A DNA stretch of 6,461 bases from the NCBI GenBank assembly GCA_036961445.1, contig JBALVO010000167.1:1-6461 (forward strand), given 5' to 3'. The translations under genes were made by a program, and so were the position numbers. The notes beneath the pieces are model-generated. The model made no database searches and was not told the DNA's origin. It saw only the letters and a program-made list of their open reading frames with translations. The first letter of the stretch is position 1, and the number at the start of each line of letters is the position of its first letter. This DNA is from JBALVO01 sp036961445 (lineage in GTDB: Bacteria > Pseudomonadota > Gammaproteobacteria > Pseudomonadales > Halieaceae). Positions 1-6,051 of the stretch are shown here, piece after piece.

Positions 1-274
1 CGCCAGTATGGCTGACCAGCAATAAGTCAGAGACCTTGATTTGCTTGAACGACTTACCCATGGGATTAACCCAGAAATGGTCGGTCAACTCGGGGTCGCG
101 CACGGTGATATGCCCGGCGACACCTTCATCGAAACCGAATTTACCAAACAGGCGCAGCGCTGCAGCCAGTTTTTTCTTGCGATCCTTACGAATTTCCTCG
201 ACACCCTCGGGCTGCTGTTGCACATCGTTGGAGTCGTTCATGTTCATTACAATATTATGTGCTGCGTCAGTCAT
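1..274 (-). CDS. Class II aldolase/adducin family protein, N-terminal part (truncated by window edge)
   Basis: Reading the minus strand from the ATG at 274-272 gives 91 residues with no stop before the left edge, so the gene continues outside the window. After a polar leader of about 25 residues, a basic helix (EEIRKDRKKKLAAALRLFGK, about 26-45) is followed by FGFDEGVAGHITVRDPE (46-62) and FWVNPMGKSF (67-76). This is the N-terminal signature of the class II aldolase/adducin domain, where GNIS/GHIT-V-R and the NP-G segment form the substrate and phosphate pocket. The metal-binding His-x-His expected later in the domain lies beyond the edge, so catalysis cannot be judged. A good Shine-Dalgarno (TGAGGT) sits 8 bases upstream of the ATG. 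In-frame ATGs at residues 10 and 12 are alternatives, but this ATG has the best ribosome site. Members include sugar-phosphate aldolases and epimerases as well as many uncharacterised proteins; the substrate is unknown here. The gene is divergent from the Crp/Fnr-like regulator, with 55 bases between them. Confidence 0.85.
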   Translation of the reverse strand, partial: MTDAAHNIVMNMNDSNDVQQQPEGVEEIRKDRKKKLAAALRLFGKFGFDEGVAGHITVRDPELTDHFWVNPMGKSFKQIKVSDLLLVSHTG

Positions 275-329
275 TTTTTTTACCTCAGTTATGCCTGTAC
301 AAGGCTGTTCAAGAGTTTACACTTTTCTC

Positions 330-920
330 ATGGCTGACACCGACATTAATGCCCGCATCGCCCCCTGGCTAAAACACTGGTCTGTAGATGACCTGTCCCA
401 CGCCCAGGCCTGGTTGGAACACATGTCCGTCAAGGCCTATCGCGCCGATGACGTGCTGGTTCATGCCGGCGAACACAGTGACACGCTGTACCTGCTGGAA
501 AGCGGCCTGGTGCGCCTGTTCTACATCACACCCGATGGCAAGGAACGCAACAAGGCGTTCTTTAGCGCCGGTCAAATCACTGGGCCGGTAAGTGCGGCAA
601 TAACATCGTCCCCGGCGCCCTTTACGATTGCCTGTCTGGAGCCGACGGAGGCTATCAGCTTTCGCTTTCGCGACCTGCTGCATGCCACCCGTCACAACCA
701 GGACCTGGCACAACTGTATCGCGACATGCTCGCCGACGCGTTTATACGCAATGAACAGCGAGAGGCCATGTTACTTACCTGCAACGCACAGCAACGTTAT
801 GACTGGTTGCTGGCACATGAACCCAACCTGGTAGAGCGTGTGGCCCAGTTTCATATTGCCTCATACCTGGGCGTCGACGCGGTGTCGCTATCGCGGCTCA
901 AGAGTAAGAATAGACAATGA
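330..920 (+). CDS. Crp/Fnr-family transcriptional regulator (short form, probably not cAMP-binding)
   Basis: This is a 196-residue cytoplasmic DNA-binding regulator. Residues about 35-115 form a cyclic-nucleotide-binding-type beta roll (YRADDVLVHAGEHSDTLYLL, ESGLVRLFY, DGKERNKAFFSAGQ). A long dimerisation helix follows at about 117-150, and a C-terminal helix-turn-helix at 171-193 (VAQFHIASYLGVDAVSLSRL). The stretch GQITGPVSAA, where CRP has the cAMP-contacting Glu, shows Pro instead. The Arg-Ser pair of CRP is also absent, so cAMP binding is unlikely. Only two cysteines (102, 151) are present and there is no N-terminal cluster, so it is not an FNR-type iron-sulphur sensor. The recognition helix keeps Ser188 and Arg189, but Val185 stands where FNR/CRP have Glu. 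The open frame extends upstream to 36, but that part is antisense to the aldolase gene and has no family similarity. The ATG at 330 has only a weak AAGAG upstream; ATG 291 is an alternative. The effector and the targets are unknown. Confidence 0.85.
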   Translation: MADTDINARIAPWLKHWSVDDLSHAQAWLEHMSVKAYRADDVLVHAGEHSDTLYLLESGLVRLFYITPDGKERNKAFFSAGQITGPVSAAITSSPAPFTIACLEPTEAISFRFRDLLHATRHNQDLAQLYRDMLADAFIRNEQREAMLLTCNAQQRYDWLLAHEPNLVERVAQFHIASYLGVDAVSLSRLKSKNRQ

Positions 921-935
921 TTGGCGTATGTCGCA

Positions 936-957
936 TTAACATTTGTTAAGTTGTTAA
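936..957. promoter_or_regulatory. Candidate operator: TTAAC-N4-GTTAA palindrome plus extra TTGTTAA copy
   Basis: Positions 936-949 read TTAACATTTGTTAA, a perfect inverted repeat with two 5-base arms separated by four bases (6-base arms if a 2-base centre is used). TTGTTAA occurs again at 951-957, eight bases after its copy at 943-949. The 5-4-5 geometry is that of FNR-type sites (TTGAT-N4-ATCAA). It lies 16 bases after the stop of the Crp/Fnr-like gene and about 80 bases before the next gene, where a promoter would be. Binding by this regulator is an inference; AT-rich intergenic DNA can give such repeats by chance. Confidence 0.4.
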
Positions 958-961
958 AAAA

Positions 962-990
962 TTGTTGCAAGCGTAAGTGATCGATAAATT
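962..990 (+). promoter_or_regulatory. Weak candidate sigma-70 promoter for the 171-residue membrane protein gene
   Basis: TTGTTG at 962-967 and TAAATT at 985-990 are separated by 17 bases, and the gene starts 37 bases further on. Both hexamers are imperfect. TATAGT at 999-1004 is another possible -10 element but has no convincing -35 partner. The TTAAC/GTTAA repeat lies just upstream of the -35, a position usual for activation by Crp/Fnr-family proteins. The call rests on pattern and location only. Confidence 0.25.
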
Positions 991-1027
991 ATCAGGCCTA
1001 TAGTATGGCTGTCAGGAGATAGATCTT

Positions 1028-1543
1028 ATGTATGAATTGAGCCTCGCCACCTGGGGAAATATTGCCGAGATTATCGGCGCGGGTAGTATTGTTACCGGCC
1101 TCATTGTCGGCTGGATTCAGATTCGGCATTTGCGCACGCAGCAACGGGATGCGGTGGCGATAAACCTGGCACAAACCTTCTACAGCCAGGACCTGGCCCG
1201 AGCGATCTCGTTGTTGCAGCCGCTTGCCGATGGCATATCACTGGCGCAACTGCGCGAGCTGGGCGACGACTATGAGCGGGCCGCTATTACCTTGTGCACT
1301 TCATTTGAAACCATGGGGTTGCTGGCTTACAAGCGTATTGCGCCCATGGATATCGTTCTGGACCTGGCCGGGGGAATCGTTGCCACCATGGTTAAAAAAC
1401 TGCGGCGCTGGAATGAAGATCTGCGTGAAGAGCAGAGCCAGCCCTCCTGGGCTGAATGGTTTGAATGGCTGGGAGATCAGGCCCTGAAAGCTAAATCAAT
1501 ATCGGAGCCCGCGCACATCGCGCACAAAAACTGGAAGCCTTGA
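1028..1543 (+). CDS. Hypothetical single-pass inner-membrane protein (171 aa)
   Basis: I cannot assign a function. The protein begins with a short polar stretch, then one hydrophobic helix at about residues 11-32 (IAEIIGAGSIVTGLIVGWIQ). It is followed at once by a basic, polar segment (RHLRTQQR), which predicts N-terminus out and the bulk in the cytoplasm by the positive-inside rule. The rest is mainly helical: 40-75, then about 82-125 with TLCTSFETMGLLAYKRIAPM, then a Trp-rich amphipathic segment (RRWNEDLR, SWAEWFEWLGDQ, about 127-152). This layout, a short helix followed by a soluble helical domain, resembles small uncharacterised DUF4760-like proteins; that comparison is from memory and not verified. 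The start is well supported by AGGAGA at 1014-1019, 8 bases before the ATG. The gene follows the Crp/Fnr-like regulator by 107 bases and may be its target. It ends 183 bases before the glutamine synthetase gene. Confidence 0.75.
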   Translation: MYELSLATWGNIAEIIGAGSIVTGLIVGWIQIRHLRTQQRDAVAINLAQTFYSQDLARAISLLQPLADGISLAQLRELGDDYERAAITLCTSFETMGLLAYKRIAPMDIVLDLAGGIVATMVKKLRRWNEDLREEQSQPSWAEWFEWLGDQALKAKSISEPAHIAHKNWKP

Positions 1544-1618
1544 GGTCTGCTGATACTTGCGTCTTGCATTCAGCTAGCCGCATACCGTTTCCCGATTTCT
1601 TTTCCCTGGCCTAAATAC

Positions 1619-1635
1619 TTGGCTCGCTTATTGCT
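1619..1635 (+). promoter_or_regulatory. Sigma-54 (RpoN, -24/-12) promoter for the glutamine synthetase gene
   Basis: The sequence TTGGCTCGCTTATTGCT matches the sigma-54 consensus YTGGCACG-N4-TTGCW, with one mismatch in the core (T for A after TTGGC). The invariant GG (1621-1622) and GC (1633-1634) are exactly 10 bases apart. Transcription would begin near 1646, giving a leader of about 80 bases before the ATG at 1727. Sigma-54 promoters are classic for nitrogen-assimilation genes activated by NtrC, which agrees with the downstream gene product. I found no clear NtrC site (TGCACC-N5-GGTGCA) in the 150 bases upstream, so the activator is not determined. Confidence 0.7.
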
Positions 1636-1674
1636 TTGAGTCTCAGGTTAGCGTTGTTTAGCAACCTTGTCTTA

Positions 1675-1695
1675 GCTGTTCCAGTATGGGCCAGC
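1675..1695 (+). other. Small hairpin in the leader of the glutamine synthetase mRNA
   Basis: GCTG (1675-1678) pairs with CAGC (1692-1695). After one mismatch, TCC (1680-1682) pairs with GGG (1688-1690), leaving a 5-base loop. The structure ends 19 bases before the Shine-Dalgarno GAGGAA, so it would not block it directly. There is no T-run, so it is not a terminator. It is not a riboswitch class I recognise and may be incidental. Confidence 0.25.
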
Positions 1696-1726
1696 GTCTC
1701 CAATTTTTCATATTGAGGAAAATGTA

Positions 1727-3901
1727 ATGAGTGGAAATGAAGCCCGTGTAAAGGCGATTTACCAGATAACCAACCGCGAGAATACGGCGGTCGATATGCC
1801 GGAGCCACTGAGTAAAATCTGGGCGAGCGATGTTTTCAACCTTGCAAAAATGGAGGAATCGCTGTCCAAAAATGCCTTTAAGGCGGTGAAGAAGACCGTG
1901 CAAACCGGCGCGCCGCTGGATTCGGCCACCGCGGATATGGTCGCCGCGGCGATGAAGGATTGGGCGTTGAGCAAGGGTGTGAAATTCTTCTCCCATATCT
2001 TCTATCCGATGACCAACGCGACTGCCGAAAAACACGATGGCTTCATAATTACTAATCCTGATGGCAATGTGATTACCGAATTTACCGGTAGCCTGCTAAT
2101 CAAGGGTGAGCCTGACGGTTCCTCCTTCCCCAATGGCAGCCTGCGTATGACCAATGCTGCTCGGGGCTATACAGCCTGGGATCCCACCAGTCCCGCGTAT
2201 GTTATGCAGACGGCTAATGGTTCTACCCTGATGATACCCAGCGTCTTTATGTCCTGGACTGGAGAAGCACTGGATAAAAAGATCCCCCTGCTGCGCTCTA
2301 ACGCCGCCATGAACGAGGCCGCTCAAAAGCTGCTGATGCTAATGGGTGAAACCGACATCGCCACGTTACACTCCAGTTGCGGTGCAGAGCAGGAATACTT
2401 CCTGGTGGACTCAAACTTCGCCAATAGTCGCCCCGACCTGCTGCTGGCAGGGCGCACGCTGTTCGGTGCGCCGCCGGCCAAGGGGCAGGAGTTTGATGAT
2501 CACTACTTTGGCGCGATCCCAGCGCGTGTACAGGTGTTCATGCAGGACTTTGAAGATCAGCTCTACAAGCTCGGTATTCCCGCGAAAACCCACCACAACG
2601 AGGTGGCTCCCGGACAGTTTGAGATAGCGCCTTATTTCGAAGCGGCCAATGTGGCGGCTGACCACCAGCAGTTGCTGATGACCATACTCAAGGCCACGGC
2701 CAAGACCCATGGCTTTGTGTGCCTGTTGCACGAGAAACCGTTTGCCGGGATCAATGGTTCCGGCAAGCACGTTAACTGGTCAGTGGGTAATTCTACCCAG
2801 GGCAATCTGCTGGATCCGGGCAGTACACCCCATGACAACCTGAATTTTTTGCTCTTTTGTGGTGCGGTTATTCGTGGCGTGCATCTTTATGGATCATTGT
2901 TGCGCGCAGTGATTGCGTCAGCGGCCAATGATCATCGTCTGGGCGCCAATGAGGCGCCGCCGGCCATCTTATCTGTCTATCTGGGCGATCAGCTGGAAAA
3001 GGTATTTAACGACATCAAAGCGGGCACGCTGGGCGGCAGCACCGCCGGTGGTTTGATGGACCTGGGACTGTCCCAGATCCTGCAGTTTGAGCGCGATCCC
3101 GGCGACCGTAACCGCACCTCGCCTTTTGCCTTTACCGGTAATCGCTTTGAATTTCGTGCGGTGGGTTCGTCGCAGTCAGTGTCCGGGCCTCTGGTGGCCA
3201 TGAATACCATGTTGGCAGACTCGCTTAACTGGATTGCCGGCAAGCTGGCGTCGGAGCTTGACGCTGGTAAAAACCAGGCAGATGCCGTGATCAGCGTGTT
3301 GAAAGAACTGATGGAGCTGCACGGTAATGTGGTGTTTGGCGGGGACGGTTATTCCAGTGAATGGCACACTATGGCTGTGGAAGAGCGGGGTCTGAAAAAT
3401 ATCCCTACGACCGCCGACGCTCTGCCTGCCTTTAAAGATCCCACTGTTGTCAGCTTGTTTGAGGACACCGGGGTGCTTAGTCCGGTAGAGCTGGCAAGCC
3501 GCTTTGACGTGTATTCCGAACAATACATACTGTCGATTGAGGTGGAAGCCAAGCTGGTGGTGGATATGGCAACTACCACCATATATCCGGCAGCGATTAG
3601 CTATTTGTCGGATCTTGCTGCGACATCAGCGGGCCTGGCAGAATACAAAATCGATTTGGATACTGGCTTGATGCAAACCATTGCAGCGCAGTCGAATGCC
3701 ATGATGGCGGCGGTGGGTGAGCTCTCCAAAGCACTGGCGCAGGAAGGGTTCGCTACTGCAGAAGAGCATATGACGCATTGCGCCGGTACGGTTCGCACTC
3801 TGATGGACCAGGTGCGTGTGCACGCCGATGTGCTTGAGACCGCAGTAGCCGACGAGTTGTGGCCGTTACCCAAGTACCAGGAAATGCTATTTATCAAATA
3901 G
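1727..3901 (+). CDS. glnN: Glutamine synthetase type III (GSIII)
   Basis: This cytoplasmic enzyme makes glutamine from glutamate, ammonia and ATP. At 724 residues it has the GSIII length, far above GSI and GSII (about 450 and 350-370). GSIII landmarks appear in order: GEPDGSSFPNGSLRMT (127-142); ARGYTAWDPTSPAYVM (145-160); FMSWTGEALDKKIPLLRSNA (174-193); the metal-ligand segment CGAEQEYFLVD (218-228); HHNEVAPGQFEIAPYFE (289-305); LLHEKPFAGINGSGKHVNWS (333-352), with the ATP and glutamate site His; NDHRLGANEAPPAI (401-414); NRTSPFAFTGNRFEFRAVGS (462-481), with the conserved Arg and Glu; and the C-terminal GSIII signature ELWPLPKYQEMLF (710-722). All the core catalytic motifs are present, so the protein should be active. 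SGKHVNWS has Val where SGKHNNWS is common in other GSIII. The start is supported by GAGGAA at 1715-1720. A start-stop pair ATG-TAA at 1722-1727 overlaps the initiation codon. A sigma-54 promoter lies upstream, and the amidotransferase-like gene follows 16 bases after the stop. Confidence 0.97.
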   Translation: MSGNEARVKAIYQITNRENTAVDMPEPLSKIWASDVFNLAKMEESLSKNAFKAVKKTVQTGAPLDSATADMVAAAMKDWALSKGVKFFSHIFYPMTNATAEKHDGFIITNPDGNVITEFTGSLLIKGEPDGSSFPNGSLRMTNAARGYTAWDPTSPAYVMQTANGSTLMIPSVFMSWTGEALDKKIPLLRSNAAMNEAAQKLLMLMGETDIATLHSSCGAEQEYFLVDSNFANSRPDLLLAGRTLFGAPPAKGQEFDDHYFGAIPARVQVFMQDFEDQLYKLGIPAKTHHNEVAPGQFEIAPYFEAANVAADHQQLLMTILKATAKTHGFVCLLHEKPFAGINGSGKHVNWSVGNSTQGNLLDPGSTPHDNLNFLLFCGAVIRGVHLYGSLLRAVIASAANDHRLGANEAPPAILSVYLGDQLEKVFNDIKAGTLGGSTAGGLMDLGLSQILQFERDPGDRNRTSPFAFTGNRFEFRAVGSSQSVSGPLVAMNTMLADSLNWIAGKLASELDAGKNQADAVISVLKELMELHGNVVFGGDGYSSEWHTMAVEERGLKNIPTTADALPAFKDPTVVSLFEDTGVLSPVELASRFDVYSEQYILSIEVEAKLVVDMATTTIYPAAISYLSDLAATSAGLAEYKIDLDTGLMQTIAAQSNAMMAAVGELSKALAQEGFATAEEHMTHCAGTVRTLMDQVRVHADVLETAVADELWPLPKYQEMLFIK

Positions 3902-3917
3902 CAGTTTTGGCGCTGGG

Positions 3918-5321
3918 ATGAACCGATCAAACAACAGTGCTGAACAAGGCAGGCCCGCGAATATGCTGGAGCGCCTCGGCTGGCGCACTAAGCCGGGAAT
4001 TCTTGGGCAGCATGCCGCCACACCGCAGTCGGTGCATGCCTTGCTGGGTTATTTCCTGAACGACCGGGTCGCGCCAACGCCTTTTCCGGGGCGTGACGCG
4101 CTGGTGGATGGCCGATTGTTCGAATGGGGTGTGGCGCCCCCTTTGGAAAAGGTGATTGAGTCTGGCGTTGAACTGGACTGCCTGCTGGGCCTGCCGGAGA
4201 TATACCGCCAGAGTGTGTCGATTATCGAGCCCTGGCAAAACGTGGGCATTAACGTGCAGGGGGAGGCAGTGCGGGCCTCAAAGAATGTCGCCTACATTTT
4301 GCAGCAGGTCGCCGATGCCGATACGATTTTATATCCACTGTGGCAAAGTGGTGTGGTCAATCCCCAGCGCCTGGCCAATATTCTCAGTGCCGGTATTGCT
4401 ACCGTAGTGCAAGGTGGTAATCCGTCGGTCCACGACGCCAGTAGCTTTGATGGCAGCAACGCCAGCCTGGAAGATATTTGCTCTGTTACGGATGAGTTAC
4501 TTATCCATCGCACGGCGAGTAGTGGGCCGGCTATTTTCATCTGCCTGGGGCACCAATTAGCGGCGGTCTCACATATTCGTTTGTTAAAAAGGGCGATGCG
4601 TGAGGTGTCCAGCCTGAGCTATCTACCCATGGATGTTGAGGGCCAGGCTCTGGCATCGCTGCAGCGGGTCTGTAAGGAAATCACCGAGGTCGCAGAAACG
4701 CTTCCGGTTATAAAAGGGGGAGAAACGATTGCGCTGGGCTGGCATGACACCCTGTTCGCCGTTGCTCCAAATGAAGAAATCGAAGTGGGTACCCGGCGAT
4801 TGCAGGCCTACCAGCGCAACCCGGCGACCCGGCACGTACCCGGTAAATTACATGACGCCCACGCCCTGATAGCAGACGAGCTCGAGGGTGTGATCGATAC
4901 CATGTTGCAAATGGAGCGCGAGCTCAATATCGAGATGTTCCACGGCGATGAGGTCAACGAGGAGGCTGTATTATTCGCCAATTGGGCCTACAAGCTGTTG
5001 CACGACACTATTGTGCCCATTCGCTATAAGCTGGCGGTGAGTCGACTGTCCTGGATGCTGAGCCTGCCCTACGCGGTTGAGATTCTGTCGCAGACACAGG
5101 TGAATGCGCAGCACTGGACCGAAGTCTCTACCACCTGTATTTACTACAAGGATTGGGAAACGCATACGATCAGGCGGTCATTTACGGCACAGTTTCACCC
5201 GGAGCTGATGGCCGACATTCGCGATATTGGTAAGCGCGAGGGACCGCGTTATGCCGAGCTCAAGGACAACGACGGCGTGCGTCTATTGATCCGCTTGTTG
5301 TATCACGGTATGCAGGAGTAG
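3918..5321 (+). CDS. Class I glutamine-amidotransferase-like protein with large insertion, paired with GSIII
   Basis: The 467-residue protein carries two diagnostic pieces of the class I (triad) glutamine amidotransferase fold. These are a nucleophile elbow, AIFICLGHQLAA (205-216) with Cys209, and AQFHPEL (424-430) with His426 and Glu428. An oxyanion-type segment, VVQGGNPSV (163-171), precedes the Cys, as SGGPGS does in the family. Such domains hydrolyse glutamine, or a gamma-glutamyl bond, and may pass on ammonia. Cys to His is 217 residues here against 84 in E. coli CarA, so about 130 extra residues are inserted, including helices at about 235-262 and 313-338. HGDEV at 342-346 may correspond to the usual HxDxV segment. 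Residues 1-104 match nothing I recognise; there is no signal peptide or membrane helix. The elbow has Phe207 where most members have Gly. ATG 3918 has a poor ribosome site. ATG 3963 (residue 16), with AGG 9 bases before it, is a real alternative. The gene is almost certainly co-transcribed with the glutamine synthetase gene. The fold call is good; the reaction is unknown. Confidence 0.8.
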   Translation: MNRSNNSAEQGRPANMLERLGWRTKPGILGQHAATPQSVHALLGYFLNDRVAPTPFPGRDALVDGRLFEWGVAPPLEKVIESGVELDCLLGLPEIYRQSVSIIEPWQNVGINVQGEAVRASKNVAYILQQVADADTILYPLWQSGVVNPQRLANILSAGIATVVQGGNPSVHDASSFDGSNASLEDICSVTDELLIHRTASSGPAIFICLGHQLAAVSHIRLLKRAMREVSSLSYLPMDVEGQALASLQRVCKEITEVAETLPVIKGGETIALGWHDTLFAVAPNEEIEVGTRRLQAYQRNPATRHVPGKLHDAHALIADELEGVIDTMLQMERELNIEMFHGDEVNEEAVLFANWAYKLLHDTIVPIRYKLAVSRLSWMLSLPYAVEILSQTQVNAQHWTEVSTTCIYYKDWETHTIRRSFTAQFHPELMADIRDIGKREGPRYAELKDNDGVRLLIRLLYHGMQE

Positions 5322-5324
5322 CGC

Positions 5325-5353
5325 GACGCACTGCTATCTGTTTTCAGCACGTC
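5325..5353. terminator. Imperfect hairpin between convergent genes, possible terminator
   Basis: GACG (5325-5328) and TGCT (5332-5335) can pair with AGCA (5346-5349) and CGTC (5350-5353) around a 10-base loop, with a 3-base bulge. The hairpin begins four bases after the stop of the amidotransferase-like gene, in the 70-base gap before the convergent reductase gene. No clean T-run follows on either strand, so intrinsic termination would be weak. I see no better terminator in this gap. Confidence 0.25.
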
Positions 5354-5391
5354 AGGCTTATACGCTTTCATTTAATCCGTTTACTACCTGA

Positions 5392-6051
5392 TCACTCGGG
5401 CAATAAGTCAAAGATTTCATCCAGTTCGTAGGTGTGGGCGCCAGCGGGTATGTTACTACAGGCACAGCTTACGATCGCGTTACCCAGCTGCTCACCGCTT
5501 ATGGGTCGGTACCGGCTGGCGCCAGGTACCCACTTTGCTATGCCTGCTGCGAGCGCACCACCGATCTTTTCGGCCACGCGTTTGTCGGGCCTGTCTCCCA
5601 ATATAATGGACGGTTTGAAATAGACTAAGGTTTGAAATCCCTGTGTTGCGGCGAAATCGTCGAGCTCGCCTTTTATGCGATTGTAGAAGAAGGGTGATTC
5701 GGCTGACGCTTGCGGTGATGAAATAAGAAAGACCCGAGAGACCTCATTGCCCGCCGCCGCGTGCATCACATCGGCCTGATAGCTGTAGTCCACTTTGTAT
5801 TGGGCTTTCTTACTGCCAGCCTGCTTGCGTGTGGTGCCCAGGGCCGAGAACAGGTCGTCGCCACGAAGCAGGTCGGCCCAATCGTCAATGTGGTCAAAGT
5901 CCACCAGATGGTTTACCAGTTTGCTGTGTGTCACGGGCAGCGCCCTGCGCGAAAAAGCGACAACCTGGTCATAGTCTGAACGCGTCAGCAGCTGGCTGAC
6001 GATATGTTTGCCGGTGACGCCAGTAGCGCCAATGACGAGAGCTGTTTTCAT
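5392..6051 (-). CDS. NAD(P)-binding atypical short-chain dehydrogenase/reductase, HTATIP2 (TIP30)-like
   Basis: The 219-residue cytoplasmic protein opens with a beta strand and the Rossmann glycine motif GATGVTG (8-14). It continues with VVAFSRR (30-36), the strand that selects the cofactor, where the Arg pair suggests NADPH. Next come ALGTTRKQAGSK (70-81) and KVDYSY (86-91), typical of the HTATIP2/YlbE-type group of atypical SDRs. VFLISSPQAS (107-116) and YNRIK (123-127) supply the Ser and Tyr-x-x-x-Lys catalytic-type residues. KPSIILGDRP (146-155) is the usual later SDR segment. Length is normal for the group. The substrate is unknown. I chose ATG 6051 because the Rossmann strand starts right after it. 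ATG 6060 and a TTG at 6084 are possible, but AGTATA at 6084-6089 reads TATACT on the minus strand, a good -10 that would place the RNA start downstream of the TTG. No strong Shine-Dalgarno is visible for any of them. The gene converges on the glutamine synthetase operon, so the two are not co-transcribed. Confidence 0.85.
   Translation of the reverse strand: MKTALVIGATGVTGKHIVSQLLTRSDYDQVVAFSRRALPVTHSKLVNHLVDFDHIDDWADLLRGDDLFSALGTTRKQAGSKKAQYKVDYSYQADVMHAAAGNEVSRVFLISSPQASAESPFFYNRIKGELDDFAATQGFQTLVYFKPSIILGDRPDKRVAEKIGGALAAGIAKWVPGASRYRPISGEQLGNAIVSCACSNIPAGAHTYELDEIFDLLPE

Noticed and set aside
36..329. N-terminal extension of the Crp/Fnr-like reading frame
   Set aside because: It is antisense to the aldolase gene, is rich in Ser and Cys with no family similarity, and the Crp/Fnr domain begins naturally after 330.
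41..337. 98-residue plus-strand open frame
   Set aside because: It is a shadow of the aldolase gene on the opposite strand; no recognisable domain.
1549..1574. Terminator after the 171-residue gene
   Set aside because: GCTGA and TCAGC can pair, but the loop is 16 bases and no T-run follows.
1496..1618. NtrC enhancer site upstream of the sigma-54 promoter
   Set aside because: GCGCACATCGCGCAC near 1511 is a direct repeat rather than the TGCACC-N5-GGTGCA palindrome, and the spacing does not fit.
1658..2035. 125-residue minus-strand open frame across the glnN start
   Set aside because: It overlaps the sigma-54 leader and the well-supported glnN start; the composition is that of an antisense shadow.
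2411..2770. 119-residue minus-strand open frame inside glnN
   Set aside because: It lies opposite highly conserved GSIII catalytic motifs, so the plus frame is clearly the coding one.
3176..3523. 115-residue minus-strand open frame inside glnN
   Set aside because: It is fully opposite GSIII coding sequence and has no domain or ribosome site of note.
5434..5628. Plus-strand open frames opposite the reductase gene
   Set aside because: The minus frame encodes a clear Rossmann-fold protein; these are shadows.
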